A stretch of DNA of 64,000 nt from Cohaesibacter gelatinilyticus (lineage in GTDB: Bacteria; Pseudomonadota; Alphaproteobacteria; Rhizobiales; Cohaesibacteraceae), in NCBI RefSeq assembly GCF_900215605.1, contig NZ_OBEL01000001.1, positions 1,674,001-1,738,000 of the forward strand. The letters are read 5' to 3'. Position numbers and translations under genes: made by a program. Positions 54,606 through 63,179 of this stretch are shown in pieces (the first letter of the stretch is position 1; the number at the start of each line of letters is the position of its first letter). The notes below the pieces were generated by a model. That model had not been told where the DNA came from, made no database searches, and worked only from the letters and a program-made list of their open reading frames with translations.

Positions 54606-55040
54606 CTATAAAAGCCCCAAGTCCGCCAGCTCGCGACGAAAGGCAGGCGGCAAATCGTCATCTTCTGAGTAGGAGCCCAGATCTCTTGGGGCGTCTTCCA
54701 GTTTCAGATAACGCCACCCTTGAAACGCGCGTTTGGGCTGATTCTCTGTGCGTATCAATTGCGGTGACATCACAATTTCACAGCGTTTAATTCCATCGCT
54801 CCCGGTCACTTCCCGAAGATCAAGTATCTTCTGGCGAGCCTGCACCACGCCCTTGATCACCCAATACATGGACCCACCTTCCAGAATCTCTTTCTGACGC
54901 TTGGGGGTCATACGGGTCGTGTGCACTCGTTCAGCAGGCAGACCTTGGCGTGCCCGAATGACCTGCTGCTCCTCAACCCATGCCTGCAAACTGTCAACAG
55001 ATTCAGTTCCGACACTCAATTTAATCATATGTACGACCAT
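54606..55040 (-). CDS. DUF1489 family protein
   Basis: A 144-residue protein of the alphaproteobacterial DUF1489 family: VHMIKLSVGTESVDSLQAWVEEQ, HTTRMTPKRQKEILEGGSMYWVIKGVVQARQKIL, and RAFQGWRYLKLEDAPRDL near the end. Function unknown. The start at 55040 fits the family start M-x-x-H-x-IKL; in-frame alternatives exist at 55028 and 55070. Confidence 0.88.
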   Translation of the reverse strand: MVVHMIKLSVGTESVDSLQAWVEEQQVIRARQGLPAERVHTTRMTPKRQKEILEGGSMYWVIKGVVQARQKILDLREVTGSDGIKRCEIVMSPQLIRTENQPKRAFQGWRYLKLEDAPRDLGSYSEDDDLPPAFRRELADLGLL

Positions 55041-55177
55041 GGCCGTCCATAACACGCTGTTAATCGACAATAAAGCATGGCAAAATTCTCATTGGCATCG
55101 CCATAGATTTATTCACATTTTGATTTAATCTATCTGCAATCAGAGGCGTTGTGGCCTCGATAGACAGGAATATTGGA

Positions 55178-56062
55178 ATGCGCATTTTCATCACAGGTGG
55201 TACTGGTCTGGTCGGATCCGCAGCACTCAAAGCATTGCTCGATCATGGACATGATGTAACCGCACTCGCCCGTTCAGAGGAAAAAGCCGAACAACTCAGT
55301 CAAATGGGCGCCACTCCAATGCGGGGTGATCTTACGGATCCAACTAAATGGATACCTGCTGCTCTGGAGCATGAAGGCATCATTCACGCCGCTGCCACCT
55401 TCGAATCCAATATGGGCGATACCGATATCGCAATGGTCAATAACCTTGTCGAACACGCCTCAAACCTACCTGCTGATACCAAGATCAATCTGATTTACAC
55501 TGGTGGTTGCTGGCTCTATCCAGAAGCCCCGGTCATTCCGATCACTGAGCGCCATGTTCTGGATCCGCTACCCGCCTTTGAATGGATGCTAGATAGCATT
55601 GAGCACCTTCATGCTTGCTCCAACTTCAATCTGACGGTCATTCATCCTGGAATCGTTGTCGCAAAAGATCGCGGCCTGATCTGTGGTCTGGTCGAGCAGA
55701 TTCGCCAATCCGGTCAAATGACCATTGTCGGCAGCCTGGACACCCATTACCCACTGGTCCATGCCGATGATTTGGGCGATCTCTATCGTCGGGCTATTCA
55801 GGCAGGGCAGTCGGGATTGCTGCTCAATGCCTCCGGTTTCAAAAGCGCATCATTGGAAGAGATTGCCAAAACTGTAGCAGAACAGACCGGGCTGGCCTAT
55901 AAGGTCGCGGTTCAGCCGCTTGAAAATGCAATTGAACAATATGGTGATTGGGCAGCAGGTCTTGGCCGCTCCCAACGCATGGAAGCTGATCGTGCAAAGG
56001 ATACCCTGAATTGGGAACCTGCTTTTGACAGCGTCGAGAAGATGGTGGCTGACTGCCTATAG
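55178..56062 (+). CDS. NAD(P)-dependent epimerase/dehydratase-like protein
   Basis: A 294-residue extended SDR. The Rossmann motif is FITGGTGLVGSAALKALLDHGHDVTALAR, followed by GDLTDP, IIHAAAT and, late in the chain, VHADDLGDLYRRAIQAG, as in NAD-dependent epimerases and nucleoside-diphosphate-sugar enzymes. The canonical YxxxK is not clearly present, so it may be a reductase or atypical member. GGA lies just before the ATG at 55178. Substrate unknown. Confidence 0.85.
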   Translation: MRIFITGGTGLVGSAALKALLDHGHDVTALARSEEKAEQLSQMGATPMRGDLTDPTKWIPAALEHEGIIHAAATFESNMGDTDIAMVNNLVEHASNLPADTKINLIYTGGCWLYPEAPVIPITERHVLDPLPAFEWMLDSIEHLHACSNFNLTVIHPGIVVAKDRGLICGLVEQIRQSGQMTIVGSLDTHYPLVHADDLGDLYRRAIQAGQSGLLLNASGFKSASLEEIAKTVAEQTGLAYKVAVQPLENAIEQYGDWAAGLGRSQRMEADRAKDTLNWEPAFDSVEKMVADCL

Positions 56063-56093
56063 GACGGAGCTGCGCCTTCACATTCAAGAATCA

Positions 56094-56121
56094 GAAAGAC
56101 CGGGCCGAAGCCCGGTCTTTC
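56094..56121 (+). terminator. Terminator between the epimerase and mccA
   Basis: A perfect 12-bp stem, GAAAGACCGGGC (56094-56105) with GCCCGGTCTTTC (56110-56121), loop CGAA, followed by CTTTT on the + strand. It may also stop leftward mccA transcripts. Confidence 0.85.
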
Positions 56122-56172
56122 CTTTTAGGAGGCAAATCTGCATTTCGCCCCATGAACTTCTTCTAAGAGCAA

Positions 56173-58125
56173 TTACTCAACCTCTTCGGCCTCCAGGTCG
56201 ACCACAGCAAAGCCTTCCTCAACCTGATCACCAACGTTGGCATTGACCACGCTGACAGTGCCATCAATTGGAGCAACAACGCTATGCTCCATTTTCATCG
56301 CTTCGACGATAAAGAGACGCTCGCCCTTGGCAACCTGCTGGCCTTGCTCTACAAAGACAGCAATCACTTTGCCATGCATCGGCGCACCGATATGGCCAGC
56401 TCCACCTTCATCATCATGAGCATATTCTGGCATAGCGACCAAAGTCTGGCGTCCACCACTGACGGCATAAACACCATTTGGCGCACGAACGATACTGACA
56501 GCATCCAGATCTGGGCGCAGACCATTCACATGCACACCATCCTCATCAAAGGCAACCTGAACATCCATGGTCTCGCCATCAACGACAACCTGCTGATCAA
56601 GAACACGCTCCCCACCAAGCTGGAAACCGTCCATATAATCCCAAGCTGACCAATATTCGTTGGATCGCTCTGATTTCTTGTCCGTGACTGCCATCTGCTG
56701 ATCATTGATGAGATGCACTAATCCAGCCACCATGGCTTTTTCCTGTTGCCCCTCAGGTCGTGCAGTCAAAGCAACGAGGCGCTGGTCAATAAAGCTGGTA
56801 TCGAAATCTTCTGACAGAAAATCCTCATGGCTTGCCAGAGCTGCAAGGAAGGCAGCGTTGGTCTTCGGTCCCGCAACCACAGCCTTTTTGAGAACACGGG
56901 CCAATTTGGCCATCGCTTCCTCGCGTGTCGCTTCATGCACAATCACCTTGGCAATCATTGGATCATAGAATGGAGAGACTTCATCTCCCTCTTCCACACC
57001 GGTATCAATGCGCACCCCCTCTTCGACCGCCAGTTCAAGCCCCCAGAGTTTACCGGTTGATGGCAGGAACTCATTCTCAGGATCTTCGGCATAGAGACGC
57101 GCTTCAACAGCGTGACCGGAAAGCGGAATCTCTGCTTGTGCCATTGGCAGTGTCTTGCCATTCGCAATCGCAAGCTGCCAGGAGACAAGATCTTGCCCCG
57201 TAATCGCTTCAGTCACAGGATGCTCCACCTGGAGGCGGGTATTCATCTCCATGAAGAAGAAGCCATCTTCCTTGAGACCATCGGAACCATCGACAATGAA
57301 CTCCACGGTACCGGCACCACGATAACCCACAGCCAAGGCAGCCTTAACCGCAGCATTGCCCATGGCAGCACGCACAGCGGGTGCCATGCCAGGAGCAGGC
57401 GCTTCCTCGATCACCTTCTGATGGCGACGTTGCAACGAACAATCGCGCTCGTGCAAATGCACAGCATTGCCGTGACTATCGGCGAAGACCTGAATTTCGA
57501 CATGACGCGGGTTCTGAACGAAACGTTCAATCAGCACATTTGGATCACCGAAAGCGTTTTGACCTTCGCGCTGAGCAGATTCCAGTGAAGCGAGGAAATC
57601 TTCATCACGTTCGACCAAACGCATGCCTTTACCGCCACCACCAGAAACAGCCTTGATCAAGACCGGATAACCAATCCGACGCGCCTCTTCATTCAAGAAA
57701 GTCGCATCCTGATTATCACCGTGATAACCAGGAACAACAGGCACACCGGCATCATCCATCAGTGCTTTGGCCTTGTCTTTCAAACCCATGGCGCGAATGG
57801 CATTGGCACCCGGTCCAACAAAGACGATTCCCGCATCTTCGCAAGCTTGGGAGAAATCGGCATTCTCGGATAGGAAACCGTAACCTGGGTGAATGGACTG
57901 TGCACCGGTTTTCTTGGCAATCTCCAAAATCAGATCAGCCTTGAGATAACTCTCTGCGGCGGGCGCTGGTCCCAAACGATGCGCTTCATCCGCCAATCTC
58001 ACATGGCGGGCATTTGCATCAGCATCAGAATATACAGCTATCGTACGCAGGCCTTCAGCCTTTGCTGTAGCAATCACCCGACAGGCAATCTCTCCGCGGT
58101 TGGCTATCAAAACACTGTCGATCAT
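56173..58125 (-). CDS. mccA: 3-Methylcrotonyl-CoA carboxylase, biotin-containing alpha subunit
   Basis: A 650-residue biotin carboxylase plus biotin carrier: ATP-grasp domain with IHPGYGFLSENADFSQA, LIKAVSGGGGKGMR, FVQNPRHVEIQVFADSHGNAVHLHERDCS and MEMNTRLQVEHPVTE, then a linker domain, and a C-terminal biotinyl domain with the EAMKMEH lysine. The length and the matching carboxyltransferase gene (60288-61895) point to methylcrotonyl-CoA carboxylase of leucine breakdown (also called liuD/liuB); propionyl- or geranyl-CoA carboxylase alpha would be the alternative. GGGGAG lies before the ATG. Confidence 0.88.
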   Translation of the reverse strand: MIDSVLIANRGEIACRVIATAKAEGLRTIAVYSDADANARHVRLADEAHRLGPAPAAESYLKADLILEIAKKTGAQSIHPGYGFLSENADFSQACEDAGIVFVGPGANAIRAMGLKDKAKALMDDAGVPVVPGYHGDNQDATFLNEEARRIGYPVLIKAVSGGGGKGMRLVERDEDFLASLESAQREGQNAFGDPNVLIERFVQNPRHVEIQVFADSHGNAVHLHERDCSLQRRHQKVIEEAPAPGMAPAVRAAMGNAAVKAALAVGYRGAGTVEFIVDGSDGLKEDGFFFMEMNTRLQVEHPVTEAITGQDLVSWQLAIANGKTLPMAQAEIPLSGHAVEARLYAEDPENEFLPSTGKLWGLELAVEEGVRIDTGVEEGDEVSPFYDPMIAKVIVHEATREEAMAKLARVLKKAVVAGPKTNAAFLAALASHEDFLSEDFDTSFIDQRLVALTARPEGQQEKAMVAGLVHLINDQQMAVTDKKSERSNEYWSAWDYMDGFQLGGERVLDQQVVVDGETMDVQVAFDEDGVHVNGLRPDLDAVSIVRAPNGVYAVSGGRQTLVAMPEYAHDDEGGAGHIGAPMHGKVIAVFVEQGQQVAKGERLFIVEAMKMEHSVVAPIDGTVSVVNANVGDQVEEGFAVVDLEAEEVE

Positions 58126-58292
58126 GAAAGCTCACTCCCCTGCTTACAATCTGTTTGGCCGTTTCCAGCTAATTCCTATCGAGTGTCAGTTTCATTCTCT
58201 TGCCATGACTTGGTCAACATATTTAAATGCAAGTAATAAAGAAGACCCTCAATCATGTCTAAGATACTAAATTTCCGCTAGAATTTGAAGAC

Positions 58293-58306
58293 CTTTTACG
58301 TAAAAG
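58293..58306. promoter_or_regulatory. Perfect 14-bp palindrome upstream of mccA
   Basis: CTTTTACGTAAAAG is perfectly self-complementary and lies about 170 bases upstream of the mccA start. Leucine-degradation genes of proteobacteria are often controlled by the MerR-type regulator LiuR, whose sites I recall as ACG-containing palindromes; I cannot confirm the exact consensus. A related dyad lies upstream of mccB (62005-62023). Confidence 0.35.
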
Positions 58307-58531
58307 TCAATCATCAATTGGTCTTGAGCAACATTTAAGGTAGATTTTACAAACACCATCCACCCAATCATCACGAAGCGATCAAAAATCAAATACCCAT
58401 ACAGCCAATGCATCAATTGCCAAGGGTCCCAATTTCAACGCTCCCATCCTTCCCTTTATCGTTCCTGCCTCTCGCACTACCGATCCACAACAACATTTGC
58501 TTATCCTTTATGCATCTTGAGGTAAATATTC

Positions 58532-58569
58532 GAATGTATTAAATTAGATATTTCTAATTCGGATCATTC
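58532..58569. promoter_or_regulatory. Extended dyad, candidate operator of the ArsR-type regulator
   Basis: AATTAGA (58542-58548) and TCTAATT (58553-58559) form a 7-bp inverted repeat with a four-base spacer. GAATG (58532-58536) and CATTC (58565-58569) extend the symmetry around the same centre. It lies about 60-100 bases before the ArsR-family start. A+T-rich dyads of this type are bound by autoregulating BigR/SqrR proteins. Confidence 0.5.
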
Positions 58570-58631
58570 ATCGACCAGCCAAACCCACGAAAGCTGATCA
58601 AAGGCCTCACAATATAAACGGGTAGTGAGTT

Positions 58632-58970
58632 TTGGACCCTTCTATTGAAGCACTTGCCGATAAGGCCGACGAAGTAGCCCGATTGCTCAAATTGCTCGGC
58701 AATGGCAATCGGCTGCGTATTCTTTGCCAATTAGCCGACGGGCGGGAAAAACCCGTCAATCATCTGGCGGAGATATTGAAACTGAGTCAAAGCGCCTTGT
58801 CCCAACATCTCGCAAAAATGCGCGAAGATGGTCTGGTAGCAGGACGACGAGACGCACAAACCATCTATTATTCACTTTCCAATACCAATGCGGAAAAAGT
58901 AATGGCTGTGCTGAAAGACATCTATTGCACGCCGAGCAACACAGAGCCAGCAGACCCCGGATCACACTGA
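58632..58970 (+). CDS. ArsR-family regulator, BigR/SqrR (persulfide sensor) type
   Basis: A 112-residue winged-helix repressor. The ArsR fold is seen in LLKLLGNGNRLRILCQLADGREKPVNHLAEILKLSQSALSQHLAKMREDGLVAGRRDAQTIYYSL. It has two cysteines, Cys32 in RILCQL and Cys99 in KDIYC, close to the pair that forms a tetrasulfide bridge in SqrR/BigR, and lacks the metal site CxC of ArsR. It probably senses reactive sulfur and represses the rhodanese gene downstream. The start is TTG at 58632: an in-frame stop lies just upstream and no ATG fits. Confidence 0.85.
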   Translation: MDPSIEALADKADEVARLLKLLGNGNRLRILCQLADGREKPVNHLAEILKLSQSALSQHLAKMREDGLVAGRRDAQTIYYSLSNTNAEKVMAVLKDIYCTPSNTEPADPGSH

Positions 58971-59050
58971 CGCCAAGCATACAAGTACGTCCCCTTTTCA
59001 CGGGCTATTCCTCTGCAATAAAGGCGCAGATGGAACAAAGGAAATACACA

Positions 59051-59452
59051 ATGAGAAAGAAACAGATTGTCCGTCAGGTCAATTATGATGAAGCCAGGCA
59101 ATTGATAGAGAATGGCGCTATTTTGGTTGATGTGCGCGAAGACATGGAGTTGATGGCAAAGAAAGTACCAAGTGCACTTCACCATCCTCTGTCCGGGATC
59201 AAAGGCCCAATTGACACCAAAGGCGCCAACGCTGCTATTTTCTTCTGCGCCTCCGGTGCTCGAACCAACTCTTACGCCATGCAACTCGCACAATGTGTTG
59301 ATTGCGATGCCTATATGCTGGTGGGAGGTGTTCACGCCCTTTCCCGCATGGGAGTGAAGACAGAGGGCAGCGGCATGTTCAAAATTTTCGGAATTGGCGC
59401 AGGCCTGCTTTTGCTCGTTGGCTGGGCAACGGGCAATCTGCCCGGCCTTTGA
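59051..59452 (+). CDS. Membrane-anchored rhodanese-domain protein
   Basis: A 133-residue protein: a rhodanese domain (about 10-95) with the active-site loop FFCASGARTN (catalytic Cys, then GxR), and a C-terminal hydrophobic segment IFGIGAGLLLLVGWATG as membrane anchor. It transfers sulfane sulfur, consistent with control by the BigR/SqrR-like regulator 80 bases upstream. AAAGGA precedes the ATG at 59051; an in-frame ATG at 59030 would add seven residues. Confidence 0.87.
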   Translation: MRKKQIVRQVNYDEARQLIENGAILVDVREDMELMAKKVPSALHHPLSGIKGPIDTKGANAAIFFCASGARTNSYAMQLAQCVDCDAYMLVGGVHALSRMGVKTEGSGMFKIFGIGAGLLLLVGWATGNLPGL

Positions 59453-59472
59453 AGCTCAAGGCATTCAAAAAT

Positions 59473-59488
59473 GGAGGCATTTGCCTCC
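59473..59488. terminator. Convergent terminator, rhodanese and lysE genes
   Basis: GGAGGCA (59473-59479) pairs with TGCCTCC (59482-59488) around a two-base loop. The A-run at 59467-59471 supplies a U-tract on the minus strand, so it suits the LysE-family gene; it lies between the two convergent stops. Confidence 0.5.
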
Positions 59489-59511
59489 CTGTTGGTCTAA
59501 ACCGTGGCAAG

Positions 59512-60138
59512 TCAGCGATCGAGAAAGGTAAGGCGCGCACCAAGGGCGCAATAGATGGAACCGACCACTTTCCCCTGCCATTTTAAAACAGCAGGGTTAC
59601 GGCGCAAGAATTTGCCAAGCCCACCCGAGCCGAGCGCAAACACGATATTGCTAAACAGTCCCAATGCTACGAACACAGTTCCCAGAATGATCAACTGAAG
59701 CGCAACCATTCCATTTTCTGGCTGAACAAATTGCGGCAAAAAAGCCAGAAAGAACAAGGCAGTCTTCGGATTTAGAACTTCAGATAAAATTCCCTGTCGA
59801 AAAGCTTCCCCAGCAGAAACAGGCAATGCCCCATTGGAAAGATCAATCGGTGCCTTTTGCAAAATTGCTCGAATCCCCAGATAGATCAGATAGGCCGCGC
59901 CGGCATATTTGATGATGCTGAATAAGAGAGCTGAGGTGGCAATGATCGCCGAAATCCCAATCACTGCCATGAGCGTGTGGATGATATCGCCAAGAGCAAT
60001 CCCCACCCCGGTCGCGATCCCCACTTTCGCACCGGAGCTGGTCGCCCGCGCAACAGTAAACAAAGTCGCAGGTCCGGGAATGAACACAAAGCCAAGCACG
60101 ATCAGTGAATAGTTCAGCAAAATGATAGGATCAATCAT
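59512..60138 (-). CDS. LysE/RhtB-family exporter
   Basis: A 208-residue inner-membrane protein with about six hydrophobic segments. LysE motifs: VLGFVFIPGPATLFTVARATSSGAKVGIATGVGIALGDIIH, then FRQGILSEVLNPKTALFFLAFLPQF. It exports an amino acid or related compound. GAGGAG precedes the ATG. It lies between the rhodanese gene and mccB; link to either is unproven. Confidence 0.9.
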   Translation of the reverse strand: MIDPIILLNYSLIVLGFVFIPGPATLFTVARATSSGAKVGIATGVGIALGDIIHTLMAVIGISAIIATSALLFSIIKYAGAAYLIYLGIRAILQKAPIDLSNGALPVSAGEAFRQGILSEVLNPKTALFFLAFLPQFVQPENGMVALQLIILGTVFVALGLFSNIVFALGSGGLGKFLRRNPAVLKWQGKVVGSIYCALGARLTFLDR

Positions 60139-60239
60139 ATCCGCTCCTCAAAAAAGACGAGCCGACACTAAGCCATTTCGAAATTCCCCTGTCAATGCTG
60201 CCAAGCTGAGCCAACGAAAGAAGAGACACACAACAAAAA

Positions 60240-60260
60240 AGGGAGACAAAATGCCTCCCT
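60240..60260 (-). terminator. Terminator of mccB
   Basis: AGGGAG (60240-60245) pairs with CTCCCT (60255-60260). The A-run at 60233-60240 is the U-tract on the minus strand, 28 bases past the mccB stop. Confidence 0.65.
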
Positions 60261-60287
60261 CGTGAATCTCTTCTTTTTGTCATGCCT

Positions 60288-61895
60288 CTACATGCGGAAG
60301 ACACCGAACTTGGTTTCCGGCACCGGAGCATTGATAGCAGCCGAGAATGCAAGTCCCAAAACGCGACGTGTCTCATTTGGTGTAATGATGCCATCATCCC
60401 ACAAACGCGCCGTTGCATAATAAGGATGGCCTTCTTCTTCATACTTTGCCTGAATAGGTGCTTTGAAGTCTGCCTCATCAGCAGCGGACCATTCGCCACC
60501 ATCCGACTCAATATTATCACGTCGAACAGTAGCCAGAACGTTGGCTGCCTGCTCACCCCCCATCACGGAAATACGACTATTTGGCCAGGAAAAAAGGAAA
60601 CGAGGGCTATAAGCACGACCGCACATACCATAGTTTCCTGCCCCATATGAGCCACCAACCAAAACTGTGATTTTTGGAACATTGGCACAAGCAACCGCTG
60701 TGACCAACTTGGCACCATCTTTGGCGATGCCGCCAGCCTCGTAATCCCGACCAACCATGAACCCGGTAATATTCTGCAAGAATAACAATGGGATACGACG
60801 CTGACAGCAAAGTTCAACAAAATGCGCACCTTTCTGCGCACTTTCGGAAAACAGAATGCCATTATTGGCAATGATCCCCACCGGAATACCAAAAATATGA
60901 GCAAATCCGGTCACCAACGTGGTGCCATAACGGGCTTTGAACTCATCAAATTCAGAACCATCGACCAGGCGGGCAATCACTTCGCGAATGTCATATTGTT
61001 TCTTGAGATCCGCAGGTACGACACCAGACAGGCTCTCAGGTGCATAAAGCGGCTCCTTGGGCTCACGCAACTCAATGTCAACATCTTTGCGACGATTCAA
61101 ATTGCTCACAACGGAGCGCGCAATCTCAAGCGCGTGGCTATCATTCAATGCATAGTGGTCAGCAACACCTGATGTCTTGGTGTGAACGTCTGCACCACCC
61201 AAATCCTCCGCAGATACAACTTCACCAGTCGCTGCTTTCACGAGCGGAGGTCCCGCCAGAAAGATGGTGCCCTGCTGCTTGACGATGATGGTCTCATCCG
61301 ACATGGCAGGTACATAAGCACCACCTGCGGTGCAAGAACCCATTACAACGGCAATTTGAGGAATACCCATGGAAGACATGGTAGCCTGATTGAAGAAAAT
61401 TCGGCCAAAATGCTCTTTATCTGGAAAAACTTCCGTTTGCTGAGGAAGATTAGCCCCACCGGAATCCACCAGATAGATACACGGCAGATTGTTCTCTTTG
61501 GCCACTTCCTGAGCCCGCAGATGTTTCTTGACCGTCATTGGATAATAAGTGCCACCCTTGATGGTAGCATCATTGCAAACGATCATGCATTCACGACCCT
61601 CCACCCGGCCGATACCAGTTATCAAACCAGCCCCATGAATGGCGGCATCATACATTTGGTTGGCAGCGAGGGGAGATAATTCGAGAAAAGGAGCACCAGG
61701 GTCAATCAGTTTCATCACCCGATCACGGGGCAACAACTTCCCGCGTGACAAATGACGCTGGCGCGCTCTCTCGTTGCCACCAAGCGCAGCTTCAGACCGC
61801 TTGGCATTGAGATCATCCATCAGTTCCTGCATTTCTTTTTCGTTTTTAGCGAAGTCAGCAGAATCAGATCTGATTTCAGACTTGAGAACAGCCAT
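60288..61895 (-). CDS. mccB: 3-Methylcrotonyl-CoA carboxylase, carboxyltransferase beta subunit
   Basis: A 535-residue carboxyltransferase. Features: [37 protein letters not shown], the acyl-CoA-binding [43 protein letters not shown], and the glycine-rich [42 protein letters not shown] typical of methylcrotonyl-CoA carboxylase beta. It partners mccA, which is 2.2 kb away on the same strand rather than adjacent. The start at 61895 has GAGGGGGCG upstream; the frame opens at 61916. Confidence 0.93.
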   Translation of the reverse strand: MAVLKSEIRSDSADFAKNEKEMQELMDDLNAKRSEAALGGNERARQRHLSRGKLLPRDRVMKLIDPGAPFLELSPLAANQMYDAAIHGAGLITGIGRVEGRECMIVCNDATIKGGTYYPMTVKKHLRAQEVAKENNLPCIYLVDSGGANLPQQTEVFPDKEHFGRIFFNQATMSSMGIPQIAVVMGSCTAGGAYVPAMSDETIIVKQQGTIFLAGPPLVKAATGEVVSAEDLGGADVHTKTSGVADHYALNDSHALEIARSVVSNLNRRKDVDIELREPKEPLYAPESLSGVVPADLKKQYDIREVIARLVDGSEFDEFKARYGTTLVTGFAHIFGIPVGIIANNGILFSESAQKGAHFVELCCQRRIPLLFLQNITGFMVGRDYEAGGIAKDGAKLVTAVACANVPKITVLVGGSYGAGNYGMCGRAYSPRFLFSWPNSRISVMGGEQAANVLATVRRDNIESDGGEWSAADEADFKAPIQAKYEEEGHPYYATARLWDDGIITPNETRRVLGLAFSAAINAPVPETKFGVFRM

Positions 61896-62004
61896 AACGC
61901 CCCCTCTTTCAATCACTTAACCGGTCACAATAGGAAAAATGCGACCACTCTCTTATCATTTCTTAAAGCGACTATACACAACTTACGGAAAAGAATAAAG
62001 AATT

Positions 62005-62023
62005 TTAACGCATCTTACGTTAA
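62005..62023. promoter_or_regulatory. Inverted repeat upstream of mccB
   Basis: TTAACG (62005-62010) and CGTTAA (62018-62023) form a 6-bp inverted repeat with a seven-base spacer about 110 bases before the mccB start. It shares an ACG core with the palindrome upstream of mccA. A common regulator is possible but unproven. Confidence 0.3.
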
Positions 62024-62123
62024 CTGCTTTAGTTGAATGAGGCGATTTATCCCCAAGCTTACTTGCTTGAATACATCATTTGCTCCGATTTTGAGATATG
62101 TGATATTGCCCGGGCCGTTGGCC

Positions 62124-62549
62124 CTATTCTGAGCCACCCTTCACCATACCCACATCAGTGATCTCTGTCGGGCCTCCTGCTTCCAGCCAGGCGCCATATC
62201 CTCCCTCGATGTGAGCAACAGGTGTCAGCCCCATGCGTTGAAGTTGTTGGGCAGCCAATGCACTGCGCCATCCTCCAGCGCAAAAGAAAATGAACTTCTT
62301 GGTCTCACTGAAAATTTCACGATGATAAGGACTTTCAGGATCAACCCAAAATTCCAACATACCGCGTGGTGCATGAATGGCACCCGGTATCCGCCCAACC
62401 TGATCCAGCTCACGAATATCACGGATATCAATAAAGATATGCAGATCATCTCCCAACAAGGGCATGGCCTCGGCTGCGGTGAGTGTCTCGATCTCCCGCT
62501 CTGCCTCAACAAGCAATTGCTTATATCCTAATTTGATCGTCTGGCTCAC
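62124..62549 (-). CDS. Soluble rhodanese-domain protein
   Basis: A 141-residue single-domain rhodanese without membrane anchor: IDIRDIRELDQVGRIPGAIHAPRGMLEFWVD and the active-site loop FFCAGGWRSALAAQQLQRMG (Cys, then GWRS), ending in GGYGAWLEAGGPTE. It likely transfers sulfane sulfur. The GTG at 62549 has GGAGG eight bases upstream, better than the ATG at 62564, where the site would be too close. It is the second rhodanese within 3 kb. Confidence 0.9.
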   Translation of the reverse strand: MSQTIKLGYKQLLVEAEREIETLTAAEAMPLLGDDLHIFIDIRDIRELDQVGRIPGAIHAPRGMLEFWVDPESPYHREIFSETKKFIFFCAGGWRSALAAQQLQRMGLTPVAHIEGGYGAWLEAGGPTEITDVGMVKGGSE

Positions 62550-62730
62550 CCTGTCATCCTCCATCTCCGGGTTACGGATATAGATGAGAATGGTCCGGCC
62601 AAGGCGCTAAAATCAAGCCTTTTACCAATCAAATCGATATCATGAGATTTTCAAAAAGTTATAGTAGAATAACTAAACGAGTTGATCATTCAGATCTCAT
62701 GAACACAAATCCAGAATCCAAGGCAAAAAA

Positions 62731-62753
62731 AAGCGCGGGTCAAACCCACGCTT
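62731..62753 (-). terminator. Terminator of the 28-residue peptide gene
   Basis: AAGCGCGGGT (62731-62740) pairs with ACCCACGCTT (62744-62753), loop CAA, one mismatch, followed on the minus strand by eight U from the A-run at 62725-62732. It is a textbook intrinsic terminator 38 bases past the stop. Confidence 0.85.
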
Positions 62754-62790
62754 GATCTTGTCGTTGTCACACCCCAATGGGGCAGAAACT

Positions 62791-62877
62791 TTAAGAGGCA
62801 GCAATCGCTGCAGTCTCGAATGCCCCAAACAGGTAAACAATTGCCAGAATAGCACCCAGTGCCAGCACGGCTTTCAT
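62791..62877 (-). CDS. 28-residue hydrophobic membrane peptide
   Basis: The frame encodes MKAVLALGAILAIVYLFGAF followed by ETAAIAAS: a basic first turn, one hydrophobic span (about 4-20) and a short small-residue tail. GGGGGGT lies six bases before the ATG, pairing with the anti-Shine-Dalgarno sequence with one wobble. A strong own terminator follows, so it is a stand-alone transcription unit. No known family is recognised. The span plus dedicated terminator make a real gene likely. Confidence 0.6.
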   Translation of the reverse strand: MKAVLALGAILAIVYLFGAFETAAIAAS

Positions 62878-63179
62878 TGTTACCCCCCAACAAGAAACTT
62901 CCAATTCGTTGTCCATGTAACCTCGTTCGTCCAGGACGATTGTTAGCCGAGAAATCAAAAACACGCTGTCGGCGCTAGAAACCCCTTGTTAACGGCTCGT
63001 AAAGATTTAGGCAACAATTAAGGCATGCAAAGTTTGCAATGCAGCCATGCACAGGGCGAGTATGATTGTTTATCAATATCCTACCAACGAATAATTCTGT
63101 GGGTTAAGTTGAACACAATTGGATGAAGCTGCCACATTCCCTTTGGGCACTTCCAAACAATATTCAATGGAGTGCCAAA
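62878..63179. other. Divergent intergenic region before the DUF599 gene
   Basis: About 300 bases between the small peptide gene (-) and the DUF599 gene (+), expected to contain both promoters. No operator or further gene was seen. The DUF599 frame extends to 63123 without support. Confidence 0.35.

Larger units (their letters stand above)
58126..58631. other. Divergent regulatory region, mccA to the ArsR-type gene
   Basis: 506 bases without an accepted gene. It holds the palindrome at 58293-58306, the long dyad at 58532-58569, and presumably two promoters. A 44-codon frame at 58408-58542 lacks a ribosome-binding site and was rejected. Confidence 0.45.

Noticed and set aside
58408-58542. 44-codon frame before the ArsR-type gene
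   Set aside because: No ribosome-binding site and proline-rich, low-quality composition; it runs into the operator-like dyad.
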